Source: Eonycteris spelaea
Taxonomy: Eukaryota > Chordata > Mammalia > Chiroptera > Pteropodidae
Reading direction: 5' to 3'
Assembly: GCA_003508835.1 (NCBI GenBank)
Contig: PUFA01000004.1
Location: 124,001-188,000 of the forward strand
DNA: 64,000 nt
The position numbers and the translations under genes are program-made. The notes under the pieces are model-generated. The model ran no database searches. It saw nothing but the letters and a program-made list of their open reading frames with translations, and was not told where the DNA came from. Positions 51,851 through 64,000 of this stretch are shown one piece after another (within the stretch, counting starts at the first letter, position 1; every line of letters starts with the position of its first letter).

Positions 51851-53539
51851 CAGCCGCCAGGCCAGCGTCCTGCAGGAAGTGCGCTGGGCGTCCTGCTCCT
51901 TGGCCCATCTGCCAAGAGACGTGCTCCCCCCGCCCCCCGTACATAAACAGTAACTGGGTGCTGGACCGGCAGTGCAAATTGATTTTATTCTTGTTGTATG
52001 AGATAAATATCTTTAATAAAATTCTCATTTTATTTAGAATCTTAAAGGAATGACTTGATTACCAGAAGAGCGGTATTTTTCTTTTCGCATGGTGTAAAAA
52101 AAATGGAGTCAACCATAAAGGCTGTAATAACGGGGCACGGGAGGGGACGTGTGCTTCGACTCGGGTCCTCGCGCTGAGCAGGGGGGGGTGGGCACGTGGC
52201 GCGCCGTGGCCGCACGCGCTGGGCCTTGCCCGCTGCCCGTCTCACCGAGCTCGTCACCGTCTTGGCTGCGGCTGCTGGCCGCCACTGTCACGTGCCGACG
52301 GCCGGCTTCCTTCCATAACGTTTTGTGAACATATGGTTCCAGCGAGCTCAGCACAGAAAACTACTCGATGAGACCAAGTCCGGAAGCCGTAAAGGCGACT
52401 CTGTTTCTGTTCTGTTTTCACTAGTACAGACGCGGCCTGTCGGAAGAATTTCTAACAGTTCTCTTAACGAGAGCGGAGAGAGAAGAAGAGGGACTGAGGA
52501 AAATAAATAGGGGAAATCCCGCACACTGCAACTTTTGATCTACGTGCTGGGGACTCTTCTTGAGCCCAAGCTTGACCGGGAACTGGCGAGCCGTTGGCGC
52601 TCACCCCTAGCGTCCAGGCGTGCTGCAGGCCAGGTCCAGCTGAAAGGAATTATCCAATCTCTAACATCCAGAAGTTTACAGTTATATAATGATGGAGAAA
52701 ACCACAGGTCCCAAGGGATGTCAAATTTTAGAGATACTTTTAAAATGAAATTATCCAGCCAAGCCTATAAGACAAACCTTCTTGTACTTAAGACAAAAAC
52801 GACAATCTGGAATTAATTTTTTTTTTTGTGATAGGGCAAATCCAATTTGCTTCCTTAACTGTTGATTAAGGAACCAGCCCTACAAAGCTGTCCCCTGTAA
52901 GTGTTTGCTGTTTATTTGCCTGTGGAGAGCCGCTAGAGTCCCCTCCGACAGGAACACGGGGTCGGGCACGGCTTGCTGAGGGGCCGCCTGGCAGCCTGCA
53001 GACTGGCCTTGTTTGTGTGGAAGAAGTAGGTGGCTTTTTGAATAGCCAGGGGAGTAACCCAGTCACTTCCCATCACGCCAGCAGAGCAGTTGAGAATGAA
53101 GGACAGGAGTCTGTTCCCCTCTGCAGCCTTTCTTTTAGAATCTGTAGAAAAACATCCATTAGAAAGCAATAAATAAGTAAACACCTTACATGAGAACGTA
53201 TCTTACTCTAAGGCCCACTGGATTAATGTCACCTGTGGTCCGGAGTCACAGGCACACCCGGGGAACTGGCTTCCCAACAAATGCCTGTTACCCATTCTGC
53301 ACAAAAATGCCCCCCACCCCGGCCCGGTCCGGCAAAATGTGTGGGAGGAGTGTCTCATTTTGGTCTTTTAAAACCAATGGTAAATATTTAATGCAGTTTG
53401 CCATCAATTCCATTTAAAAATAAGATCTTACTGATGATATATAGTCACAGGCGATCGCCAGATCTGCAAGTAGGCAAGTGTTATCACACGCTTTCAAGAG
53501 CGAGGTTCTGTCTCAGAACGCCTCTTTAGATGCCCCCCT

Positions 53540-56500
53540 CCCCGCCTCCGTTTTCCCAGCTCCTCTTGGGCCTGACTTACCTGCCTTTCAGGTCAACTTC
53601 ACCCGGTGACTGCAGCGCCCCTGGGTGCCCTGCCGCTGTCCTGCGGCCTGTGGCATGTCATTCCAGGCGCTGGGGACTCTGGGAAGGTGGCCGGCGGTGC
53701 ACCTTCGATCTGCCCTGTCTTCTTTGGAATTGACCCAAGAGCTTTTCCCCGCAGCGTCCGTGTGAAATGTCTTTTCTGTGTCTGTGATTTGGGGTGGGTT
53801 TGGTCAGTGCATCTTACGTCGCTGTCCTGGGTCGGCGACCCACGGGACGAGGGGCGAGTCCCGGACCAGCGGGGGCGTCTTCCCGTCTGGGAGGCGTCCT
53901 AAAGTCTCCCGGCTTCCGCAGAGACGTGCGCGCCCCCCACGCAGCCACGTCTCCGTCTCCTGTGCGTTCAGAGGCCCCTCCACGTGGAGGGACCGGTCCT
54001 GAGCCGCTGGGGGGCCGGGGGGGGCGTGGGGGGTGGTGGAGGGGGGTGGGGCGGCCTTGAGCGGGGGTCCGGGCTCCCCTACGACGGGAGGCATCTCGTG
54101 GCGGGAGCGGTGTGACTTTCCTCCTGGCGTTCCGCTAGGTCCGCGAGCATCTGTCCTGCGAGCCTGTGCCCCGCCCCCCGCCCCGCATCTGTCTGGGGTC
54201 CCGCCCCGCACCACGCTCCGCGTGCACAGCCCGGCCAGCGTCTGCTCTCTGCCCGTGGCCTTGTGACTGCGGCAGGGCCCCCGTCGGCGCTTTCGCCCAG
54301 GTCCTGTCCCCCTGTCCGGCCCTCCGAGGACGGCCGGGTCCACTCTGCCTCCCTCTGACACCCCCACGGCGGGGTCCTGCCGCCACCCGTAGTCTCCTGG
54401 CGTGGGGTGCGGAAGGCCGTCCCCAGCCCCGCCCTCTGAGGCCCGCCAGCCCTCCCTCGGCTGTTTCAAACTCCGCGCCCCGAGGGCCGGCGGCCGTGGC
54501 CGAGCCCCTTCTCCTGCAGCGCGGTCGCCCGGGCCCGTCACCCAGGCTTGGCGCCCTTCCTGGGTGGCAGGGCGGCCCCACCGGCCTCCGGAAGGCCAGT
54601 TGGGCCCCTTCTCCGGGCACTGGGGGCCTCGCAGCCAGGAGTGACGGCGGAGGCGGAGCAGAAGCGTGAGTCGTCCCCACCCCGTGCTCTTGGGCTCTGG
54701 TGCCTCCTGCTTCTGAGCGAGGGCCGGAGCCCCAGCCGGCTCGTCTCACCGCCACCCGCTGACCTGTAAGCCGATAGCCCGCTAAGTCTCGCTAAGCTGT
54801 CGCTGGGCACTTTCATCCCTCCGGCTTGACGCCTTCCAGCGGGCGAGGCTGCCGGGTGCGCGTCCCTCTCAACCTACCTTGCGAGGTAGGACGTTTCCCT
54901 TTCCTGACGTAAGCGCACACGTGCTTCTCCGATTCCTGGGTACAGGCGGTTCCCCCTCCGTGGCGTGGGCGGGCCCTGGTCCTCCCGGGCAGCCCCTGGC
55001 CCAGCGCCCACCTGCCTGCTCATGCCATCCGGGCTGCCTCGCTGCGGCCCGTCCCGGTGCCTGGCTCTGGGCAGGGCGTGCCCTGTGCGTGGATGGGCCC
55101 GGACGGCCCGCGGCTCCCCGGCCGCCCTCACAGATGAGGCCTGGAGGACTTTCGGGGTGCCAGCAGGAGGGGCAAGGCCACCCCGCCCACCCCCCTCCAC
55201 TTCTCAGTGGCTGTGGGGAGGACCAGGGCAGCCCCCGTCGCCGGCAGCCCTGTCGTGACAAATCGCGACACACAACCGAGAGAGTCGTAGAGGCCCACGG
55301 TCACCGAGTGCCCCTGAGTGGTGGGCTCATCACGGCATGAGCCTCTGACGGCCCCGGCCCTGTGAGAATGCTGTGCCCTCCTCAGGGTGGGGACACTAGG
55401 AAGCTGGGAGGGGTGTGGGGATTTGAACACAGGCTGCTGGGGCCCTTCCGTCACCCACCCTCCGAGCCAGCGCTAAGGTGGGTGCTGGGGACACACCCCA
55501 CCCAGCCAGGAGGCCCGTGGAGCTCGCAGCCCACTGCCCGGGGACTCCGCATTTGGGCCTCTGGGGAAGCCCCTCTCAGCCCCTCGAAAGGTGACGGGTT
55601 TTGTGATGACCTCTCACGCGGGGGCCTGGGGTACTTTTTGAGGGGTGAGGGCTCACACGTGTGCAGAGTGGCCCGCATCGGTGGGGTGGGGGGTGGCCAG
55701 TTGATGTGGATTTGGGTCTGATGAGTAAACGTAGCCGGCGAGCGAGCTCCTGCCCCATGCTGGGCGGAGCGGTGGGGCCGAGAGCTCGCTCACCTGTGAG
55801 GCTGAGCGCGTCCCCGTAGGGGGGCACCCGGAAGGAGACCCTTGGGGGGATGTGGGCCAGAGGGACTCAGGGAGCCCACTTGTCTAGGGCCAGAGGGACA
55901 CGGGGCCCCCTCACCCGGGACCAGAGGCGTGCACAGGGCGCGGTGCCGTCACCTGTGAGCCACCGGAATACGGGATGCAGAGATGTGAGTGCGGCTGGCA
56001 CCACGGCACGGTTCCTCGGCCCGTGAGAAATCAGACGGGGTCCAGGGTTAGCTCGCGGAGGGAGGCACTGGCCGTCGACGCCCGGGACCTCGTGTTCTGC
56101 GCGGGAATCTCGTGCCCTGGCGGCGGGAAGTGACGAGAGGGGTTCAGTCTGGTTCCGCTCTGTGACGGGAGCAGCCCAGAGCAGCGCGGCAGTAAACGCC
56201 TGCATGTCTTCTGTAGAAAATGCAGATACCGCGGCCTGGGTGGCTGGCTGTGCTCGGGGTCCCCCGGGCCCATTTCCTCCCCGAGTTTGGAAAAACAAAC
56301 CGAGCACAACACCAAAGCGCACGTCTTTCCACGAAACCCGCCCAGGAAGAACCTTATCGCATCCGAAGAAAGGTTCGCGTCCGTCACCGGATGGTGGTGG
56401 TGAAGACTGAGGTTGTCATCGGTGGTCACTCGTGTTTTCGGAGAAGTCTAGAGGTGTGTGTGTGTCGATTTAAATCCTAATGCTGTTTTCAGAGTTGAAG

Positions 56501-58000
56501 CAGTCCTCGGCATGTTGTCCGTCACTCGTGAAGTGACAGGAAGGGCCTGGGGAGGGCAGAGTGGCAGGCGGGACGATGATGGAGAAGGACAGTGCGGGCT
56601 GCCAGTTGGGCAGCGTCTCCACTGTGTTCCCTCCTCGTTCTTACGAAGAACAGCAAGTCTTAAAAAGCCGTCTGGGCTGTTCCCCTGCTTAGGTACGCCT
56701 TCTGGTGGGTGAGATTATCTATCTGTTTCATAAATGTCATGAACTTGAGGTTCCAAAGTTATCTTGTGCAGGGGAGTGGCTTTGGCATTTCATAGGAAGA
56801 AGAGAGACACAAAGGGCCTTGTTTGTTTGGGACAGGTCAGAGGTTCAAGGAGGCTTTGAAAGGATCGAGTTGGGATAATTGAGTTATCAGATGACAACTG
56901 GTCGCTTCCCTGAGCCCATGTCTTCATCCTCTGTCAGTCTGATGGGATCCAGAAGGCTGGCCACTGGGATCGTCCTGGTCCTGCCTCTGAGTCCTCCTCT
57001 CCAGGTTGGTTTCATGAGCCACGAAGGCCCTAGAAAGCATCTGGGCTTCTCCCCCTGCCTCAGTGGCCTGGAAGGGCTTGAGGCCAGGCCAGAGCCCTGG
57101 ATGTGAGGCGGGGCCCTGGCCCGTCAGCTGTGGTCAGTGCTTCCTCTCTGGTGACAGCTGGCGAGACAGCCACTCAGCCGCCCGCCGATGAGCACACTCA
57201 CGCCTGCTCGCGCCCTCCGCCAACAGTATTTTTTACTCATTTTCCTCTTTCTGCCAACAACTTTTTTTAAACCACTGGCTCCATTCTAGAATGCAGCACG
57301 TGCTGTTTCCGGAGGGGTCGGCTGGGGATGCCGCACGTGGGGACCAGGCCGTCCCCTCCAAACGGCCCGGACAGAAAACTCACCAGACAGCGGGAGAAAG
57401 TCCCTGCTGGGTTTTCCCGGAGGATGTTTGTGTTTAGGTCTCTTTATAGCTTGTAATGTCACGGGCGCAGACGTGTTCCTGACACAGACGAACATGCCAG
57501 GAAATGGCTTGTGCTACTTATGAGCACTTTAATTTACATATTTTATAGAGATTGGCCCCTTTGCCCACTTCAGAGAAAATAGCAGTATGTAGGAAAAGGA
57601 CAGTTTTTTATAAGGCTTGCTCACCTTTTAGGGGTGGTTCCCCTGGAAGTCCCTCGGGAACTGTCACATGTTGTGCGGCCTGGTGCACGGGCTTGGGGAG
57701 GGAGGCGCTTCCTCGGAGCAGTGGCGAGGACGGCTGGGCCATGTGGGGAGGGAGAGGGTCTCTGCTAGACCCCAGCTGTGACCCAGGCCTTGTGCCCTGG
57801 GCCACCCAGTAGGCAAGGAGTGGGTGGCGTTCCCCCTGCCAAGGGCCCGGTTGTGGTGTGGTGCTGGCCAGGGGTGCAGGCACCCCGCCCCCGGTCCCCG
57901 TGGACCCGCTGGAAGACGCACGTGCTGACCCACTGATGGACCCCATGACCTGCAGAGTTGGCAGGCCATGGGCTCACGCAGGGCTGGAAAATGGGACAAA
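53540..58000. other. GC-rich intronic region, no gene seen
   Basis: Moderately CpG-rich at 53.8-55.3 kb. It includes the G-rich tract at 54,005-54,053. The open frames on both strands lack protein-like composition, and no splice-bounded exon was found. Confidence 0.5.
54005..54053 (+). repeat. G-rich tract (G-quadruplex candidate)
   Basis: Several runs of three or more G lie within 50 bp (ggggggccggggggggcgtg-like pattern). Confidence 0.75.
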
Positions 58001-58002
58001 AG

Positions 58003-58030
58003 TTTCTCTCTCTCTCTCTCTTTTTTTTTT
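58003..58030. repeat. (TC)n-T(n) simple repeat
   Basis: Nine TC dinucleotides are followed by ten T. Confidence 0.9.
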
Positions 58031-59039
58031 AACACCACCCATTGGCCCCTGGGAACTGCAGGGGCCTCTGGGGGTCTCTCCTTCTTGGAGATCCGCTTCT
58101 CAGAGTCCCTGGGGGAAATCTGTGGGGACCTTTCAAGTCCTGGCCTTTGTCTTTCGGCTGGACGCTGCCGTGGACAGAGGCTCTGTGCAAACTTGGGCCT
58201 CTCTGCAGCCTTGGCCCCCAAGGCCCCATCTGCCCTGCGCGGGGCGCCCCAGCTCCGCCCACGTTGCGGACCGCAGCTGTGGGCGCGAGGCTTCGGTGGG
58301 CGGTGGCGCGCCCGCTTGTTGCCTTCAGAAGCCATTTCCAATTTCAGGGTGCCGTTTGCGCCTCCTGCGGTCAGCCACCCACAGCGCAGGTCCACTTCCG
58401 TTTGTGCCAGGGGCAATGTCCTGGCGGACTGAGTGTGTCGGGTTGTCCTTATAAATCGGACCGTACGGAGCCCAGTTCTTAAAGGAACCTGAGGCGAAAC
58501 TTAGGAAATTCGGGATCTCTCGAGGGAGGTGCTCCGTCCCGTCTGTGCCGGGAGGTTCCCGCGGGACCCTCGTCACAGCAGCGCCTCCCTGCCCGCGCTC
58601 CCGCCCCCAGCCTCCCGGCCCACCCTCCCGGTCCCCGGGCCGCCGCGCCCCGCCTCCCGACCCCGTCCCTTGGTCCCCGGGCCGGGCCCCGCTCCTCTTC
58701 CTAGTCTGCATCTCAGCTGTGGACTTTGTCACCAGAGCGAGAGAGGCCATTGCTGGGTCCTGCACGTCCCTCCCTCGTGTGGCATCTGAGCTGTGTGGTG
58801 TGGGCGGGGAGGGTGGGTGGAGCCCAAGTCACGTCTGGCTCTATGTCTAGGGAGTGGGGTCTCCCCTGTGTCCCCCGCTCTTGTGCAGCTTTAGTGAAGA
58901 GAATGGGTTTATAAACTGTCAGGACAGGGTGCAAGTGAATCTGCCATGTTTTTCTTTAATTTGTATATTACCGTCTTTTATAACTCTGGTCATTGCCATT
59001 AGCGGTTCTGAGCCGCAGTCGCCACCCTGGGCGGCAGCT

Positions 59040-59265
59040 GCGTTGGGGTGGGACTCCAGGAAGCCCTCCCCGTGCTGGAGGCGGGAATTCACGAAGCCCC
59101 TCCCCACGAGGGGCGGGGCTCCAGGAAGCCCCTCCCCGTGCTGGAGGCAGGACTTCAGACGGCCCCTCTCCAGCGATGGGGATGGGGCTTTAGGAAGCCC
59201 CGCCCCTGGGGATGGGGACGGGCTCCAGGAAGCCCCTCCTCTGGGGATGGGGGCGGGCACTGCAG
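59040..59265. repeat. Degenerate minisatellite in intron 6
   Basis: Five or six imperfect copies share ctccaggaagcccctcc with a variable linker (gtgctggaggc or ctggggatggg). Two linker types alternate by position, suggesting a higher-order unit of about 40-60 bp. Confidence 0.8.
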
Positions 59266-60063
59266 CAGCTCCTGGGGCGTGAGGGTCCCTGTCCGCCTGG
59301 TCCCGGGCCCCCCTGGTGCCTGGACTTCTCCTGCCCCCTGCCAGAGTGGGGAGCCCCCTCTGCTCTGCCTGAAGTCACCTGCTGGTCGTGGTATGGCTGG
59401 GCTCTGGGCTAGACAGGTCTCAGTCTGAGGCAGCACCATCTCAGCGTGTTCCGGTCAGGCCTCCGGTCCGGTGGACGACAGGCCTGCCCAGCCGGGCTGA
59501 GGCTGAGAACGCCGGCCTCGATCTGGGCGGGGCGCGGTGGGCTCTCAGCGGTGGCTGTGGTGCGGAGGTGCCCTGGCCATCCATGTGCGTTGGCCTTGTG
59601 GGCGGCACGCATCCAACTTCCCATCAAGCTCCTGGCCTTGAGGCCAGTTCTTGGGTGTGGAACCCCAGGAACAGGGGCACCTGTTGGTCCCCTCCGGGGG
59701 TCTCTGTTGACAGGAGTTTGTGGGACAGACAGGTGCTCCCCTGTGCATGGGCTGATGGCACTGGGTCCCCCCTCACCCCAAGCCAGGCAGAGCAGGACGC
59801 TCCCTCCGCCGCTGACAGCTGGGAAGGCCTCCTGCCGCCATCACGGTGGGGGGGGGCGTGGCTGCTGGGACGTGAGAGTAGGACCTCCAGAACCTCCGTG
59901 AGGAGCAGTCACAGTGCCAGTGAGTCGTCCTGTTTCCCTGCCGTGTGGCCTCGCCGGTGAGGACACGGCAGACTGCTGCGGCCCCATGTTCTGGTGATCA
60001 CACCTGGCACACACCAGGCAGTAATTGAAGGCGAAATGTCGTATCCAGGCCTGATGTGCTAGC

Positions 60064-60101
60064 TTCTAGAGGCTTCCGGAAGGTTCCAGAAGCTTCCAGA
60101 G
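60064..60101. promoter_or_regulatory. Heat-shock-element-like array, 8 alternating pentamers
   Basis: Triplets TTC and GAA/GAG alternate every 5 bp without a break: TTC at 60,064, 60,074, 60,084 and 60,094, and GAG, GAA, GAA, GAG at 60,069, 60,079, 60,089 and 60,099. Three nGAAn/nTTCn units are enough for an HSF trimer, so eight would be a very strong site. It may have arisen as a 10-bp tandem repeat. No nearby promoter is evident. Confidence 0.55.
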
Positions 60102-60129
60102 GCCTGGCTTTGTCGTAGGGACTGAACTT

Positions 60130-61690
60130 GGGCTTCTCTGAAGGCTGACCACGGGTTTCCAGGCTTCACAGTGCCCAGCCGTGTGTCTGCTGCCTCAGGT
60201 GTGAGCCGGGGGAGGGGCAGCAAAATGGCGGATGTGGACCCCAGGGTGCAGCCACGTGCTGGCCTCTTTGGCGCCTGTGGAATCACTCACCTTGTTCGCA
60301 GCCTCCAGGATTCCCTCTTCCCAGCAGATGCAGGACGTGTGTGCGGGAGCAGCTGTAAATGGGAGGGAAATGGGGTGTGGGGGGGTGAGCTTCGCAGCTC
60401 CAGCCTCAGCACTAAGCCTGCCACTTAATAGCATGCAGACGAGCCAGCAGGCACACAAGTCCCAGAGAGCAGGCAGGACCTGCCAGCAAGAAGCGCCGGG
60501 GGACGCTGTGCCCTGTGCAGGGCAGTTAGTGGCAGGGCTTCTTGAGCACCTGCTGTGGACGGGGGACCGCGCCAGGCGGGGTTGCTCCAAGCCCCTGGGG
60601 GAGCCCAGGTGGGAGCATCTCTGCTTGGAAGGTGGAAGGTGGGGGGTCTCTGAGACGGGGAGGGAGGCGATCTGTGGCTGCGAGGTGGAGAGGAGCCGGT
60701 GCCTTCGGGCAGAGCATCAGCGGCAGTGAGGGGTTCTGGGGAGGGACCGAGCCCAGGGCTAAGTTTGCCCCGCGAAACACAGGACACCCAGTTGCATCTG
60801 AGTTTCAGATGAACACGCAAACGTCGTAGCATCAGTGTGTCTCAGTACCATGGGACGCACTTACCCTAAGTGTTAGCCGTTGCTTATGTGCACTTCGGAT
60901 GTGGCTGGGGCCTGTAATTTCACCTGTGACTCTGGTAGCCCTGGGAGGGTGGCTTCTGGGAGCAGAGGGCCCTCCTGGACTCGTGAAACTGCTGGAAAGG
61001 AGTTGGGGGAGAGTGGGAGGGGCCGTGGGGTGAGGCGGGGGAGGGAAGGGGCTGGTTGGAGAGGCAGAGTGTGCCCAGAGGGTGCTGGTGCCCAGGCTGA
61101 GGCCGGTGGCTAGCCCCTCAGGGCCATCCATGCCCACACCCTTGCCCTCTCCTAGCGGCTCTGACCCTGCTGAGGACGCAGTGGGACCCCACTGGGGCCT
61201 GGGTGATGAAGTGAACCGAGGAAATCCCATGAGGCATTAGGTCTTTACAAAAGTGCTCGCCATGAGGCCCCAGATCTGGTGTGCAGCCTGCAGTCCCATG
61301 GGGCCAGGAGAGCCCCCGCCCCCCCACCCCAATCCTCTTGACCCGCAGTGGCTCCCGCGGGTTTCAAGACCCTTTTTCCTTCTGCCGTGTGGGAAGGGAT
61401 CACTTTGACTCTCACTGGATGCTCCTGGCAGCCCCGGGCGGGCTCGTCTTCACCCTCGAAATCTTCCTCAGCACTCTGGGCAGCCCGAGCGCTCTGTGCT
61501 CCTCTGAAGCACCCCGACCCCCTGTGCCCTGTCCCCGCTCCCCTGAGCTCCCTACACCCCGCGTGTCTCACGAGGACCGCGACTCGAAGCCTGCTCCCCT
61601 CGGTCGTCCGTCCTCCTGGTCGCTGTGCCTGTGCTCAGAAGTGGCCGGCAGATAACGATCGCCCTGTGAATCCGCTGACCCGCCTCTGCC
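60130..61690. other. GC-rich intronic DNA, no gene seen
   Basis: Unique sequence without recognised repeats, exons or RNA genes. Confidence 0.5.
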
Positions 61691-61699
61691 TCCGTGAGT

Positions 61700-62290
61700 C
61701 ACGCCGATTCCAAGTGAATGAGATTTTAATCACCTGTCACTGCCGCCCGCACTTTCTCTATATTTATGATAATTTTTTGGGTCTTTTTATTGAAATCAGT
61801 GTTGACTGAATCAAGTAATCCTGATTAGCAATCTTACTGTACCCAGTCAAGAGTGAAATGCATCCCAGCCCTGTTGGTACACTGAGCATTCTGAAATTGA
61901 AAAAAAAAAAAAGGAATAGAGAAGTTTGTTTGTCTTGCTTATAGGTGCCCGCGTGTTTGAGGACAGTGGCTGTTTTTAATTGTTCGGTAAGCCCGGCCGT
62001 GGCGAGGCCTCCCGCCTGGCGTACTCACTCCCGGCTGGATGATCTACTCATCCAGTTTCTTTGGCTTCATGGTGTTGGACAAACGATGCTGACCTGATTT
62101 TGGTTAGTTTCTGTGGTTCGAAATGTGAAATCTGCAAGCAAAACAATCATGCAGCAAGAAATGTCTTTCCGGGGGGCGTGGCGGGAAGGCATGGCTCGCC
62201 ACATCCCCCTCGGAAACGGTGACGTATTGATCTTGGAGGCAGTGGGAGTAAACTGTGAAGGTGACAAGTAAATCTATGCTTTGAAAGCAC
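61700..62290. promoter_or_regulatory. AT-rich candidate regulatory stretch
   Basis: Unique sequence with gagattttaatcacctgtca and gaatcaagtaatcctgatta cores (E-box plus homeodomain type). No transposon was seen. Function is inferred. Confidence 0.28.
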
Positions 62291-62299
62291 GCGTCAGCG

Positions 62300-64000
62300 T
62301 CTCTGAGAAGGGGCACCATCAGATCAGTGGCAACGCTGACACTAAAGGGTGCCTCTCTCCTGGCACGACCCGCCGACCAGCCGCGTGGCCCTCCCCGTGG
62401 CTCAGGCGGGTGGGGCCCAGGCTGGGGGACGAGGACCTGCCACTCCGGAACTGTTTCCCGGACAGTGGGCTTTTCCCTTCCTGGTTCTTTATTCCATCTG
62501 TTCGTCAGCAGATGCCCCGAAGTTAGCAGTGGGTGCTTCGCTGAGGCCTCTGTCTTAGCCTTCTGTCCGTTTTGGTTATGAGTGTGACAGTAATGCCTTC
62601 AGCTTGCGAGAGACAGCTCAGAAAAGTCACGTGACTTCCCAGGTACTCACGGAGGCGCTCCTGCCCGGCCATGTGCTCACGCCTGGCGGGGCAGCCAGCC
62701 CCATCCCACACCGTCCTCACCTCCACCCGTCTGGGCCTGGTGACGGCCAGGCCTGAACCCTTCTGGCACCGTGACGGGGGGGACACTGCTCTCTTCTTCC
62801 CTAGCGGGCCAGCTGCCGCTGGGCACCGGACACCAGCCTGTCAGCTGCAGAGGACCACCAAGTCGTGGCTCAGTCACCTCTGAAGACAGCTGTGCTTCTC
62901 GGGATGGGGCTGTGGAGAGGGTGCCTGGCCAGAGCCCTGGGGTGCCCCAGAGCCCCGGCTAGGCCCTGCCAGCAAGCTCGCATGGGTGCAGCTCAGAGGA
63001 GGAGGAGGGGGGTCTGGGCACAGCAGGACACAGAGCAGTTCAAGTACCTTGTGAGAGCAACGGAACGTATCTGGTGTGCGTGGTGTCGGTGGGCCCGAAT
63101 CGGTTCTGCCACCGAGGCTGGTGGGGCAGACTGAGAAAATGAAGTCCGGAAGTCCCCATTTTAAATCTAGACTGGCTCCTGGTGGTGGGCTTGGTGTCAG
63201 GCATCAAGTGGCCGTCAGGAGCAGGACAGGGTCAGACCGTGGCCTTCCCTTCAGATGGCCCACTGTTGGCCAGTCAGGCCGGTCGGCAGTTGGGGCCATT
63301 TGATACATGCCATTTAGAAGCCCAGTTCTCAAAAGGGTGACTGACGAAGTCACCACGTCCAGAGCACATTGTGGGCAGTGCCAGGGTCCGCTCGGGCCAT
63401 CAGGATCGGCCGTGTCCCACCAGGCCCTCACAGCCATTCCCACACCGTCACCTGACTTTCCAGGCAACGGTCTCAATGCGCACCTGGATCCCAGGACAGC
63501 CACAGGGGCCCTCGGTGACCTCAGATCAAAGAATAGCCCCAGCCTTGACCTTCCGCGGTTTTCTCTAAGGGCCCTTCAGTCCAGGGCAGAGACGGCACAA
63601 GCCCACAGCTGTACGGGCTCTGATTTTTAGGACGTGTCAGTAGCTTTCGGAGCTGGGTCCAGCCTTGTGACAGAAAGAAAGTGCTCAGTGTATGTGGGTG
63701 TGTTTTGAGGAAGCCGCGTCGAATCGCATCACTGTTCTCGGTGACCCTCCCTCGTGGGTGACACGTGGCGCTCAGCGGTCTGGGTCGGCCTCCTGGGAAC
63801 GTGTCCAGGGCCCGCCCACCCAGATACGGAACTGACGTGAATGTCTGGGCTTCGAGTTAATTCCCGTCTCGTGTCTGTTAACAACTCAGCACTGGGTGTT
63901 CGCGACGCGTCAAGACCGGCCCCCGCTGATGTCCGCACAGCGTCCGCGGTGCGGGTCCGCTCCCGCCGCCCCCTGGTCGGGCTTGTGCTAAATCGAGTCT
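62300..64000. other. Intronic DNA, nothing specific seen
   Basis: Mixed GC-rich unique sequence to the window end. No exon 7 of EBF3 was found. Confidence 0.5.

Noticed and set aside
53800..54760. Several long frames in GC-rich intron 6 DNA
   Set aside because: They are open on both strands with Pro/Gly/Arg-rich composition and no domain or splice structure.

Overview
The window is vertebrate nuclear DNA from a placental mammal. It contains one recognisable protein-coding gene, the 5' part of EBF3 (early B-cell factor 3, a COE/EBF transcription factor) on the + strand. Six coding exons covering human residues about 1-185 are visible, each with GT-AG junctions and correct phase. The rest is intergenic and intronic DNA with CpG islands, decayed L1, MaLR-like and hAT-like fossils, minisatellites and simple repeats. 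No Alu, B1/B2 or obvious carnivore, horse or ruminant SINE was seen. A non-primate, non-rodent placental mammal is therefore likely, but the species cannot be named. The high GC and the minisatellites suit a subtelomeric-type location such as human 10q26.3, where EBF3 lies.

Layout: 1-24.3 kb is mostly GC-rich intergenic DNA. It holds two abutting hAT-like fossils (2.55-3.06 kb), a 27-bp minisatellite (7.2-7.6 kb), MaLR-like LTR pieces (0.9, 8.6 and 11.7 kb) and antisense L1 fragments (10.6, 12.0-12.8 and 15.7-17.85 kb). From 24.3 to 31.9 kb a chain of CpG islands alternates with AT-rich unique stretches, as expected of the regulatory surroundings of a developmental transcription factor. From 31.9 to 34.3 kb lies the EBF3 promoter CpG island, with a CArG box, a CRE-like site, short upstream ORFs and exons 1-2. 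Exons 3-6 lie at 34.4, 35.2, 38.2 and 39.8 kb. Everything from 39,905 to the end is one intron (intron 6, more than 24 kb, open at the window end). It contains AT-rich candidate enhancers, an antisense L1, microsatellites, a degenerate minisatellite and an unusually long perfect-phase heat-shock-element-like array at 60.06 kb.

The EBF3 exons encode the start of the DNA-binding domain, including the H-X3-C-X2-C-X5-C zinc knuckle, which is split between exons 5 and 6. Exons 2-6 are intact. Exon 1 as given lacks the usual initiator ATG and carries single-base indels against the family protein. This is most likely a consensus error in GC-rich sequence, but it should be checked. I found no clear evidence of a new gene system. 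The best leads are the exon 1 lesions, the heat-shock-like array, a CpG-island splice donor at 24.8 kb, and the non-repetitive AT-rich blocks around and inside EBF3.
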